Below, in pieces: positions 1 to 5,219 of a DNA stretch of 5,219 nucleotides; the first letter of the stretch is position 1, and every line of letters begins with the position of its first letter. The notes under the pieces were generated by a model. That model had not been told where the DNA came from. It searched no databases and worked only from the letters and a program-made list of their open reading frames with translations. The position numbers were made by a program, and so were the translations under genes. This stretch comes from Bacteroidales bacterium (lineage in GTDB: Bacteria > Bacteroidota > Bacteroidia > Bacteroidales > PUMT01), in assembly GCA_007132365.1 (NCBI GenBank), contig SLOS01000318.1, forward strand, positions 1-5,219, read 5' to 3'.

Positions 1-2
1 AA

Positions 3-161
3 GATGTTTTAAAAGGAGCGGTATGGAATAGCAAAAAGCAATTAGTCAAACAAATAATCCAGTATATTGAAACGTATAACAAGGAGCGAGCTAAACCTTT
101 TGAGTGGACCTATGACGGAAAAAAGAAGAATAGTTCGACTAATATTAAATCGTTACACTAG
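3..161 (+). CDS. IS630-family transposase, C-terminal fragment
   Basis: This is the 3' end of a DDE transposase, open at the left edge; 52 codons and a TAG stop are visible, in the frame starting at base 3. The residues WNSKKQLVKQII, then YIETYN, then KPFEWTYDGK match the tail pattern known in IS630/Tc1-like transposases (Trp, a Leu-x-x-x-Ile helix, Tyr-Ile-x-x-Tyr-Asn, Lys-Pro-Phe-x-Trp-Thr). The catalytic DDE residues would lie upstream of the window, so activity cannot be judged. The enzyme would cut and join the element's ends at TA targets. Its low GC contrasts with the genes to the right, as expected for an acquired element. It converges on the minus-strand lipoprotein genes. The family call is by recognition of the short tail only. 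Confidence 0.82.
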   Translation, partial: DVLKGAVWNSKKQLVKQIIQYIETYNKERAKPFEWTYDGKKKNSSTNIKSLH

Positions 162-168
162 CTAATTA

Positions 169-200
169 TTTTGTAGCTAACTAACATGTTAGTTACAAAA
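169..200. repeat. Bulged inverted repeat downstream of the transposase
   Basis: Bases 169-175 (TTTTGTA) pair with 194-200 (TACAAAA), and 180-185 (ACTAAC) pair with 188-193 (GTTAGT). This leaves a 4-base bulge (GCTA, 176-179) and a two-base centre. The core 178-195 is also a perfect 18-bp palindrome. It begins seven bases after the transposase stop. It may be a transposase-binding subterminal repeat or a transcription barrier protecting the element's end. No run of T follows on either strand, so it is not a standard intrinsic terminator. Confidence 0.6.
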
Positions 201-220
201 TTGTTAGGGTAAAATATTAA

Positions 221-352
221 TTTTGGATCCCCTTTTCTCTTCCTGGCTGAAGAATATTTATTTCACTGTTTGAAATACTATTCCCTGACCTTATTATGAA
301 GTGTAATGGCATCGGCTCAGAGCAATACGGGGCACGGCCGGGGTTGGTTGTT
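221..352. other. Non-coding stretch between the insertion sequence and the 271-residue lipoprotein gene
   Basis: No credible gene is seen on either strand. It contains one small hairpin at 259-277 (TATTTCA, five-base loop, TGAAATA) with no T-run after it. It also has a GC-rich patch around 327-345 with the palindrome CGGCCG. No clear terminator follows the lipoprotein gene whose stop is at 353-355, so its transcript may run on towards the insertion sequence. Confidence 0.5.
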
Positions 353-1168
353 TTAAGGACAGGAAATATCTGCTCCTGCTTCATTCCAGCAATAGAAATT
401 ATCATCACCAAAAAAGATGGGATTGCTGATCTGTCCGGCCCCGGTCATCCGGTTCCAGTTAATCTGCACAAGGTTATTCCTGCCTTTATCGTAAATCTTG
501 TAAAACGCGTTAAATGGTGTTTCGCCGGTTATTCCATGGGAAATATAACCCCCGTTTTCAGGGCCATCCGGAACAATGTTCGTGTAAGTGATCCCTGAAG
601 TCCCGTCAACATGGTTGAACCAGTCGATTCCAATATAGGGAATATTTTCAGCGGGGGACTTGTACAGTGTCCAGGTACCTTCAATCCCGGCAATATGTGA
701 ATTTCCGCTGAACCACAGAAAATCACTATAAGCTCCTGCCCCTGTTTTACTTATATACATTCTCCATTCCACCTCCATACCTTTTCCCTGACCAAAAAGA
801 TTGGCAGTGTAGGTGTTCATACCTACCGTAACTTCATATGACCACTTCCAGGAACCATCAGACTGAGGTACAGGCTCGTGATTAAATGCCCCAATGAAGG
901 CTGCCACAGGCACAGCTGCATGCAGGAAAATAACAGTATTCCAAATAGCTACATGTGCGACCGCCTGATTACGGTTTTTATATGTTTCATTAAGAACATA
1001 ACTTTTTGTAGTCCCCCCGATAAAATCGGAAAAATCCATTATGAATGATGACATAGGGGGAAGTTCAGGAGCTTTATCCGTCTCATCCTTCTCACAACCT
1101 GCCATTGGTACAAGAAGAAGTGAAGAGATCATTGCCAGTACCAGTTTTTTTTTAATCTGCTTTTTCAT
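353..1168 (-). CDS. Putative outer-membrane lipoprotein, 271 residues, unknown function
   Basis: I do not recognise a named family. The ATG at 1166-1168 opens a classic lipoprotein signal peptide: basic residues 2-8 (KKQIKKK), a hydrophobic stretch 9-20, and the lipobox PMAG-Cys25. The mature N-terminus C-E-K-D-E fits the K-(D/E)2 surface-export signal described in Bacteroidota, so the protein is probably outside the cell on the outer membrane. The rest is rich in Gly, Trp and Tyr with alternating hydrophobic residues, suggesting a beta-sandwich or barrel-like fold. Visible motifs are W109-x-Y-x-V-T-V115, G130-M-x-V-x-W135, L233-V-x4-N239 and G254-x3-F258-x5-A-G265. The same motifs occur in the lipoprotein encoded just upstream, making the two likely paralogs. 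Cys260 and Cys270 near the C-terminus could form a disulfide. It is the last gene of the minus-strand series, 182 bases after its neighbour. Confidence 0.82.
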   Translation of the reverse strand: MKKQIKKKLVLAMISSLLLVPMAGCEKDETDKAPELPPMSSFIMDFSDFIGGTTKSYVLNETYKNRNQAVAHVAIWNTVIFLHAAVPVAAFIGAFNHEPVPQSDGSWKWSYEVTVGMNTYTANLFGQGKGMEVEWRMYISKTGAGAYSDFLWFSGNSHIAGIEGTWTLYKSPAENIPYIGIDWFNHVDGTSGITYTNIVPDGPENGGYISHGITGETPFNAFYKIYDKGRNNLVQINWNRMTGAGQISNPIFFGDDNFYCWNEAGADISCP

Positions 1169-1350
1169 GACTGTAAGTTTTTATGGTTCATAGTTTAATT
1201 ATTTCTTCATCGACAACTTCCATGGGAACATGATAATACAGTATTTTATTTTAAAGTGATATAAATTGTTTCAGATCTTTCTATTGGTCAAAGCCAACTA
1301 TTTAATAAAGTTATTTACTTAGCAGCTGCCAGAAATGGTTTAAGATCTTT
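1169..1350 (-). other. Intergenic region between the two paralogous lipoprotein genes
   Basis: This 182-base gap is A+T-rich and holds most of the 36-bp direct repeat pair described separately. It also has an 8-bp palindrome GCAGCTGC at 1322-1329. No T-tailed hairpin follows the stop of the larger gene at 1351. A weak match to the Bacteroidota TAnnTTTG promoter box was seen but not trusted. Whether the 271-residue gene is read from its own promoter is therefore open. Confidence 0.4.
1263..1298 (-). repeat. Direct repeat, distal copy: relic of a lipoprotein gene 3' end
   Basis: This 36-base stretch matches 1333-1368 at 32 of 36 positions in the same orientation, offset by exactly 70 bases. 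Read on the minus strand it still spells Val-Gly-Phe-Asp-Gln and a TAG stop (1281-1283), paralleling the genuine Val-Gly-Phe-Asp-Glu and TAG end of the larger lipoprotein. An in-frame TAA lies just two codons upstream, so it is not part of an intact gene. It looks like the remnant of a tandem copy. Confidence 0.75.
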
Positions 1351-1368
1351 CTATTCGTCAAAACCAAC
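1333..1368 (-). repeat. Direct repeat, proximal copy: 3' end of the larger lipoprotein gene
   Basis: This copy covers the last five codons of the larger lipoprotein gene, its TAG stop (1351-1353) and 18 bases of the 3' flank. The longest identical core shared with 1263-1298 is the 13 bases at 1343-1355 (AGATCTTTCTATT on the + strand). The four differences are single substitutions with no gaps. Confidence 0.75.
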
Positions 1369-2532
1369 AGTAAGGGCCTTTATTTTTGCCGGGTTGTAGG
1401 GTGTCAGTGTCCGGATATACTCTCTCAGAGGCAGCCAGGCTTGTGAAGGAGCGGTACCTGCCTGAACGAACCCTTGACGGTCAAAATACCCTGGAGCCTC
1501 TGTATTTAACAGATAGGTGTCCAGTAAATTTTGGCTGATATTTGGCCATACGGAAAGTATCTGGTTTCTGAGCACAGTATTTACTGAATATGTTTCCAGG
1601 ATTGTTTCCCGGTCAGATGCATCCAGATCCATCGGAGGAAGTCCCAGTTCAGCCACTGCCATGTCCTGAGATTCATATCCGGCCGCCACAAAAGCCCAGT
1701 TGAAGCCTGTTGTGCCTGAGAAGAAATTTGCGTTTGGATGCTTTGAATTACCATATAATGTAACCAGATCTGCGTTTTTGCCTGCAAACATTTTTAATTT
1801 GCTCAGGCCATAAGGATTTTCCAATGGATCCGGAATCGGAAACCCTGTTATGCTTACAACCATATGCGCCTCATAACCCAATTCTCCTGCTTCGCTGTAG
1901 TCAACTCTGATATGTGTATTCAGGAAATCTTTTTCTGTTTTACGGGAAATATTGTAAGGGTTCAGGATTGCTATTCCCTCAAGGGGATGAAGGCTCCAGA
2001 ATACCTGTAAACCAATATTTCCGTCGCTGCCTTCATAGGGACCCTGCATATCCGCCAGTGTCAGGCGATATTGCCACTGTGTCCCCTCGTAGTATGCATT
2101 TTCAATGATCTTCAGGTGTTTGGGACGACTGTCCTCTTCGCTGATAAAGGTAAGATCCATTGGCCTGTTAAGATTATGCACGGCAATTGAGAGCATAATA
2201 CTTTGTACAAGTTCGGCTCCATATTCTCCTACCGATATAAATGTGCAAAGGTTCTGATAGATATGATTGCCATTCAGTGCTTCTACCTTTGCACTTTTCA
2301 GATTATCGGATGAGCTTAAGGAATTTGGTATTTCCACCATGAATCGTTCAGGAATAATACTTTCAGGGTTCCGGATCTGATCAGGATCATCCTTTTCGCA
2401 TGATGACAATATGAATAATGCCATTAGGAGTATGATGCCGGCAAAGGATTTGAGAAAGCCTTTGGCAGAGCGATTATGATTCTCAAATTTACCTGACATT
2501 AAGGTGCTGGTTTTCATTGTTATATTTTCCAT
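1351..2532 (-). CDS. Putative outer-membrane lipoprotein, about 393 residues, unknown function
   Basis: I do not recognise a named family. The frame is open to a TTG at 2622, but the first 30 residues from there look unlike a signal peptide. I take the ATG at 2530-2532; the ATG at 2515-2517, preceded by GGAAAA, is equally possible. From 2532 a polar stretch leads to a hydrophobic core (about 30-41) and the lipobox LSS-Cys45. The mature start C-E-K-D-D fits the K-(D/E)2 surface-export signal of Bacteroidota lipoproteins. Motifs shared with the next gene are W153-x-Y-x-L-T-L159, G174-L-x-V-x-W179, L256-V-x4-N262 and G273-x3-F277-x6-A-G285. About 108 further residues (286-393), probably largely helical, are absent from the smaller relative. 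The gene follows the DUF4249 gene by about 109 bases on the same strand and could share its transcript. Confidence 0.82.
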   Translation of the reverse strand: MENITMKTSTLMSGKFENHNRSAKGFLKSFAGIILLMALFILSSCEKDDPDQIRNPESIIPERFMVEIPNSLSSSDNLKSAKVEALNGNHIYQNLCTFISVGEYGAELVQSIMLSIAVHNLNRPMDLTFISEEDSRPKHLKIIENAYYEGTQWQYRLTLADMQGPYEGSDGNIGLQVFWSLHPLEGIAILNPYNISRKTEKDFLNTHIRVDYSEAGELGYEAHMVVSITGFPIPDPLENPYGLSKLKMFAGKNADLVTLYGNSKHPNANFFSGTTGFNWAFVAAGYESQDMAVAELGLPPMDLDASDRETILETYSVNTVLRNQILSVWPNISQNLLDTYLLNTEAPGYFDRQGFVQAGTAPSQAWLPLREYIRTLTPYNPAKIKALTVGFDE

Positions 2533-2641
2533 TTTCGTTGATTTTGGGTTGTTAAAACAATAGCTTCTGCTGATATTACACATGAGATGCTTTTTACCCT
2601 TACGGGGAGAGAAATAAAACAAAAAAAACTCTGGTTGGGGA
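2533..2641 (-). other. Leader region between the DUF4249 and larger lipoprotein genes
   Basis: The gap is about 109 bases with the preferred start. It includes in-frame codons back to a TTG at 2620-2622 and an ATG at 2581-2583, so a longer protein cannot be excluded. It has an A/T homopolymer run at 2619-2628 and a very small CCC/GGG inverted repeat near 2598-2607. Neither forms a convincing terminator or promoter. Confidence 0.35.
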
Positions 2642-3520
2642 TTAATTAACTACAAGGGTGTCTCTTAACACGGCACAGGCACTGAAGTATCCCAGTCCGC
2701 CATTGGAAATATTCCCGGGCAGATTTCCCCGTGCTGATTCGAAAAGGCTTCCCTGCCACTGAGATTCAGAGAGCAGGGCGCGTATGTAGGATCCATATTC
2801 CTTATTGAGAGAGTACTTGGAAAAATAAACGATACTGCCGGAAGGGAAGAAAACCTCCTCCCTGTCCTGGGGGAAAATGATATGGCTTACATCGATTGTG
2901 TTGAGTGTGTAAAATTTGAGCAGCACCCTGGAAAGTGAATCCGGATGGTCATGAGAGATGAGATGCGACCAGCTGATTTCAGCTAAATAGATTGCCTGTT
3001 CAAATGGGTTGTATTGCGTGTTGTTCCAGTTAATACTGAATAATCCGTTATCCTGGGCGGGACTGAAAACCGGCAGGTTGAAAGGAAGGACCGGTACCAT
3101 ATAAGTTTTTGCCTGAAAGCTGAGGTTTCCCTTTTCTATAGTCAGAAGATACTCTCTGTCAACTGCGGCAGCAAATGGAAAATCACTGTAGTATGTCCCT
3201 GGTACCGTATCTGATTCTTGAAAACCGACAGTGAGCTGACCCCATGATATGTTTACATGAGCTCCGGAAAAGGAGGCAGGTAAATCATTCATTTTCTTGA
3301 CAGGATGACTCAGTTGGATCTTCTGTATTTTAAATTCATTGGTAATCCTCGCATTGACAACAACAGGATTCTCCTGCTTATCCCGCAGATCCCAGTCAAT
3401 CTCCTTTTCACAGGCCACAGGAAACACAATGATCAGGAGAAACAAAAGAAACACATGCAGACTTCTTAACAGTGCATCGCTATTCTTATAAATCCATATT
3501 TTCCGGCGGAGATTATCCAT
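2642..3520 (-). CDS. DUF4249-family lipoprotein, 292 residues
   Basis: This resembles the DUF4249 family of Bacteroidota, whose genes commonly sit beside a TonB-dependent receptor; its biochemical role is unknown. The ATG at 3518-3520 is chosen because it gives a compact signal peptide and lies one base after the receptor's stop. An earlier in-frame ATG at 3566-3568 would overlap the receptor and add 16 polar residues. The hydrophobic segment 21-36 ends in the lipobox P-V-A-Cys37, with an unusual Pro at -3. The mature start C-E-K-E-I-D is typical of the family. Further family-like features are the VVVNARITN strand at 53-61, GAHVNI at 86-91, GTYYS at 108-112, YLLTI at 124-128 and the C-terminal GNLPGNISNGGLGYF at 265-279. 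The length is near the family norm. The junction suggests translational coupling, so this is probably the receptor's partner lipoprotein at the outer membrane. Confidence 0.85.
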   Translation of the reverse strand: MDNLRRKIWIYKNSDALLRSLHVFLLFLLIIVFPVACEKEIDWDLRDKQENPVVVNARITNEFKIQKIQLSHPVKKMNDLPASFSGAHVNISWGQLTVGFQESDTVPGTYYSDFPFAAAVDREYLLTIEKGNLSFQAKTYMVPVLPFNLPVFSPAQDNGLFSINWNNTQYNPFEQAIYLAEISWSHLISHDHPDSLSRVLLKFYTLNTIDVSHIIFPQDREEVFFPSGSIVYFSKYSLNKEYGSYIRALLSESQWQGSLFESARGNLPGNISNGGLGYFSACAVLRDTLVVN

Positions 3521-3521
3521 T

Positions 3522-5219
3522 TTACTCAAATCTGAATTTATAGCTAATGGAGGGCATAATCCCTCCAAGGTGTCTTTTGGTGGATATTATCTCGTTTGTT
3601 CCGTAATAATTTGCGGGCACCACGTAATTACCGTTGAGGGTCTCAACCTTGTTGAAATTTATGGAAATTGGATTCAGGCGGTTGTAGAGGTTATATAATC
3701 CAAAATTCAGACTGTGCCGGTACCTTTGTGATGGGTTGCCTAAATTCCAGATCAGTGCAAAATCGAGACGGTGATAATCCGGCATACGGTCATTGTTTTT
3801 TTCGGTATATATGGGTACGATGCTTCCATCATAGTGGTAAAATCCAGTCGGTGTGGTTATTGCAGACCCTGTGTGGTACTGCCAGTTAAACGAGAGAATC
3901 AATTTCCGGCTCAGCTGGTAGGTCAGAAAAAATGAGATGTCGTGAGGCCGGTCATAAAATGCAGGGTATTCCCGGTTGTCATTTATACCATCGAACCTGT
4001 TAAATACCCTGGACAGGGTATAACCTGCCCAACCCGTCAACCTTCCTTTTGTGCGACGTACAGAAAGTTCCAGTCCCCATGCATGACTCCGGCCAAAATA
4101 CAATTCTCCTTCAAGCAATGGATTTAACAAAAGCTTTGCATGATTGGCATATTCAATCTGGTTGTACATTCGCTTGCTGTATAATTCTGCACTCATCTCA
4201 AGTCCTGCTGCCGGGAGCCAGGCTGTAATACCCGATGTGAATTGCCGTGCTCTCTGGGGCTTGATGTTCTTCCCGCTTGGCATCCAGATCTCAAATGATG
4301 AAAAGGGACTGATGGAATTGGAGAGGAGATGAAGGTTTTGACTGTATGTTCCCCAGCTGAACCGCAGAGAGGAATAATCGCTTAAACGGTATCTGGCACT
4401 GAGGCGCAGGTCCGGATTAAAGTAACTCTTTATGTTTTCGCCGGACCGGTAGGTAAGGGTATCAGTTACGTTACGGTTTTCGTCAAATCCAAATACATGG
4501 GCAGGACCCTGGTTTTCAAAAACAGGAATGCGTAAACCTGCCCTCCATGCCCAGCGTTCGTTTATCCGCTTTTCACGGTTCATGTAAATGGCTGTTTCAT
4601 ATGCATTGCCTGCATAAACTTTTGGTATGAATGGCCTGATCTCTTCATCAACATCAGAAAAATTTCCGGGATTTATTTCATGGTTGGTTTGCGCAAAGCC
4701 GAATCTCCATGTCAGATCCGGATTGGGAAACCATGAGAAGTCCAGTTTCAGTCCGACATCCCTGATTTCTGACTCCCATGGAAAGGTTCCGGTAAAAAGA
4801 GTGTAATTATATTCGCTGGCGTAAAGGGTTGCATTGGAAAACAACCGTTCGTTGAAAATATGGTTCCATCTTACTGTTGATGTGAAATTGTGCCATGCTA
4901 CACCTACCTTTTCCTGTTCCTGAATGTTGGTATAGTTATCGTTCCCCCGGAAAAGGGATAAATATACCCTGTTCTTCTCATTGATCTTCCAGTTGAGTTT
5001 GGCATTTAAATCCTGTATATGCAAATCACTGTCGGGGACTTCCTGCCGGAACAGCCAGTTGAAGTTGGAGCGTCTTAGGGAGGTGAAAAAAGATGCTCTT
5101 TCACTGAAGAGGGGACTTTCAACGGAAAACCGGTACATGAGGGGATTCAGAACACCTTCGAGGTTAAATCTTTTCATATTGCCATCCCTGGTCTGCACAT
5201 CAATAACACTTGAGAGTCT
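3522..5219 (-). CDS. TonB-dependent outer-membrane receptor, C-terminal 565 residues (5' end outside window)
   Basis: This is the beta-barrel portion of a TBDR that imports, or in some cases exports, a substrate across the outer membrane using TonB energy. The frame runs off the right edge; the signal peptide, the likely carboxypeptidase-regulatory-like domain and most of the plug are missing. The visible part begins RLSSVIDVQTRDGNMKRF (1-18), typical of the end of the plug in DUF4249-linked receptors. Barrel hallmarks include GWAGYTLS (396-403), DRPHD (423-427), TGSAITTPTG (450-459), PDYHRLDF (480-487) and LYNLYNRLNPISI (508-520). It ends in a strand GIMPSISYKFRFE (553-565) with the aromatic-rich tail expected for barrel insertion. 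A GTG at 5196-5198 lies within the coding frame and is not a start. The TAA stop (3522-3524) is one base from the DUF4249 start codon. The substrate cannot be inferred. Confidence 0.93.
   Translation of the reverse strand, partial: RLSSVIDVQTRDGNMKRFNLEGVLNPLMYRFSVESPLFSERASFFTSLRRSNFNWLFRQEVPDSDLHIQDLNAKLNWKINEKNRVYLSLFRGNDNYTNIQEQEKVGVAWHNFTSTVRWNHIFNERLFSNATLYASEYNYTLFTGTFPWESEIRDVGLKLDFSWFPNPDLTWRFGFAQTNHEINPGNFSDVDEEIRPFIPKVYAGNAYETAIYMNREKRINERWAWRAGLRIPVFENQGPAHVFGFDENRNVTDTLTYRSGENIKSYFNPDLRLSARYRLSDYSSLRFSWGTYSQNLHLLSNSISPFSSFEIWMPSGKNIKPQRARQFTSGITAWLPAAGLEMSAELYSKRMYNQIEYANHAKLLLNPLLEGELYFGRSHAWGLELSVRRTKGRLTGWAGYTLSRVFNRFDGINDNREYPAFYDRPHDISFFLTYQLSRKLILSFNWQYHTGSAITTPTGFYHYDGSIVPIYTEKNNDRMPDYHRLDFALIWNLGNPSQRYRHSLNFGLYNLYNRLNPISINFNKVETLNGNYVVPANYYGTNEIISTKRHLGGIMPSISYKFRFE

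Larger units (their letters stand above)
1..220 (+). mobile_element. Right end of an IS630-family insertion sequence (partial)
   Basis: The transposase tail is followed by about 60 bases of A+T-rich non-coding DNA, after which composition rises sharply (35 of 60 bases are G or C at 301-360). The element's right terminus is placed near 210-225 on composition and on the position of the inverted repeat. The exact edge is not defined, because the left terminal repeat lies outside the window and no target-site duplication can be compared. A TA dinucleotide suitable as an IS630-type target edge occurs several times in 209-219. Confidence 0.6.

Noticed and set aside
259..277. Hairpin TATTTCA-loop-TGAAATA as a terminator for the lipoprotein genes.
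   Set aside because: The stem is only 7 bp and A+T-rich, with no T-run on either strand.
296..598. Plus-strand open frame of 100 codons.
   Set aside because: It lies antisense to the 271-residue lipoprotein, whose signal peptide and paralog motifs show it is the real gene.
1165..1191. Eight-codon minus-strand ORF (MNHKNLQS) whose TGA overlaps the ATG of the 271-residue lipoprotein, resembling a coupled leader peptide.
   Set aside because: Very short, with no ribosome-binding site or regulatory codon pattern; an ATGA overlap of this size can easily arise by chance.
1199..1231. Ten-codon minus-strand ORF (MFPWKLSMKK) in the intergenic region.
   Set aside because: Too short and without supporting signals.
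1300..1330. Possible Bacteroidota-type promoter (TAACTTTA box with TTTC upstream) on the minus strand.
   Set aside because: The box lacks the final G, the upstream element is imperfect and the spacing is 18 bases; an A+T-rich gap gives such matches by chance.
2533..2622. A longer N-terminus for the larger lipoprotein, starting at TTG 2622.
   Set aside because: It would use a rare start codon and put 30 non-signal-like residues ahead of the lipoprotein signal peptide.
3668..4332. Several plus-strand open frames of 61-73 codons.
   Set aside because: They lie antisense to the TBDR barrel, which is clearly coding, and show no recognisable protein features.

Overview
The window reads as part of a Bacteroidota chromosome, probably an environmental or gut lineage of moderate GC. 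It carries a TonB-dependent receptor (TBDR) joined to a DUF4249-type lipoprotein, a pairing typical of that phylum. The three lipoprotein precursors all have Cys-Glu-Lys followed by an acidic residue right after the lipobox. Start sites have A-rich upstream regions rather than strong Shine-Dalgarno sites, which also fits. No genus can be named from the sequence.

Layout, left to right. Positions 1 to about 220 are A+T-rich (67 of 220 bases are G or C, about 30%). They hold the last 52 codons of an IS630-family transposase on the + strand, then a bulged inverted repeat, so this is the right end of an insertion sequence. After a 130-base non-coding stretch, everything is on the minus strand and is transcribed from right to left. 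In transcription order the genes are: the C-terminal 565 residues of a TBDR (3522-5219, entering from beyond the right edge); a DUF4249 lipoprotein (2642-3520) starting one base after the receptor's stop; a lipoprotein of about 390 residues (1351-2532); and a 271-residue lipoprotein (353-1168).

The receptor and DUF4249 protein look translationally coupled and should act together in the outer membrane, the receptor as a TonB-energised channel and the lipoprotein as a likely surface or periplasmic partner. The substrate cannot be read from the sequence. The two downstream lipoproteins match no family I recognise by name, but they share spaced motifs and look like distant paralogs. Between them lies an imperfect 36-bp direct repeat of the 3' end of the larger gene, including its last codons and stop, which suggests a lost tandem copy. 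The most interesting reading is a small expanding lipoprotein family attached to a TBDR/DUF4249 pair, with an insertion sequence at its downstream edge. No RNA genes, CRISPR arrays, riboswitches or convincing promoters were seen.
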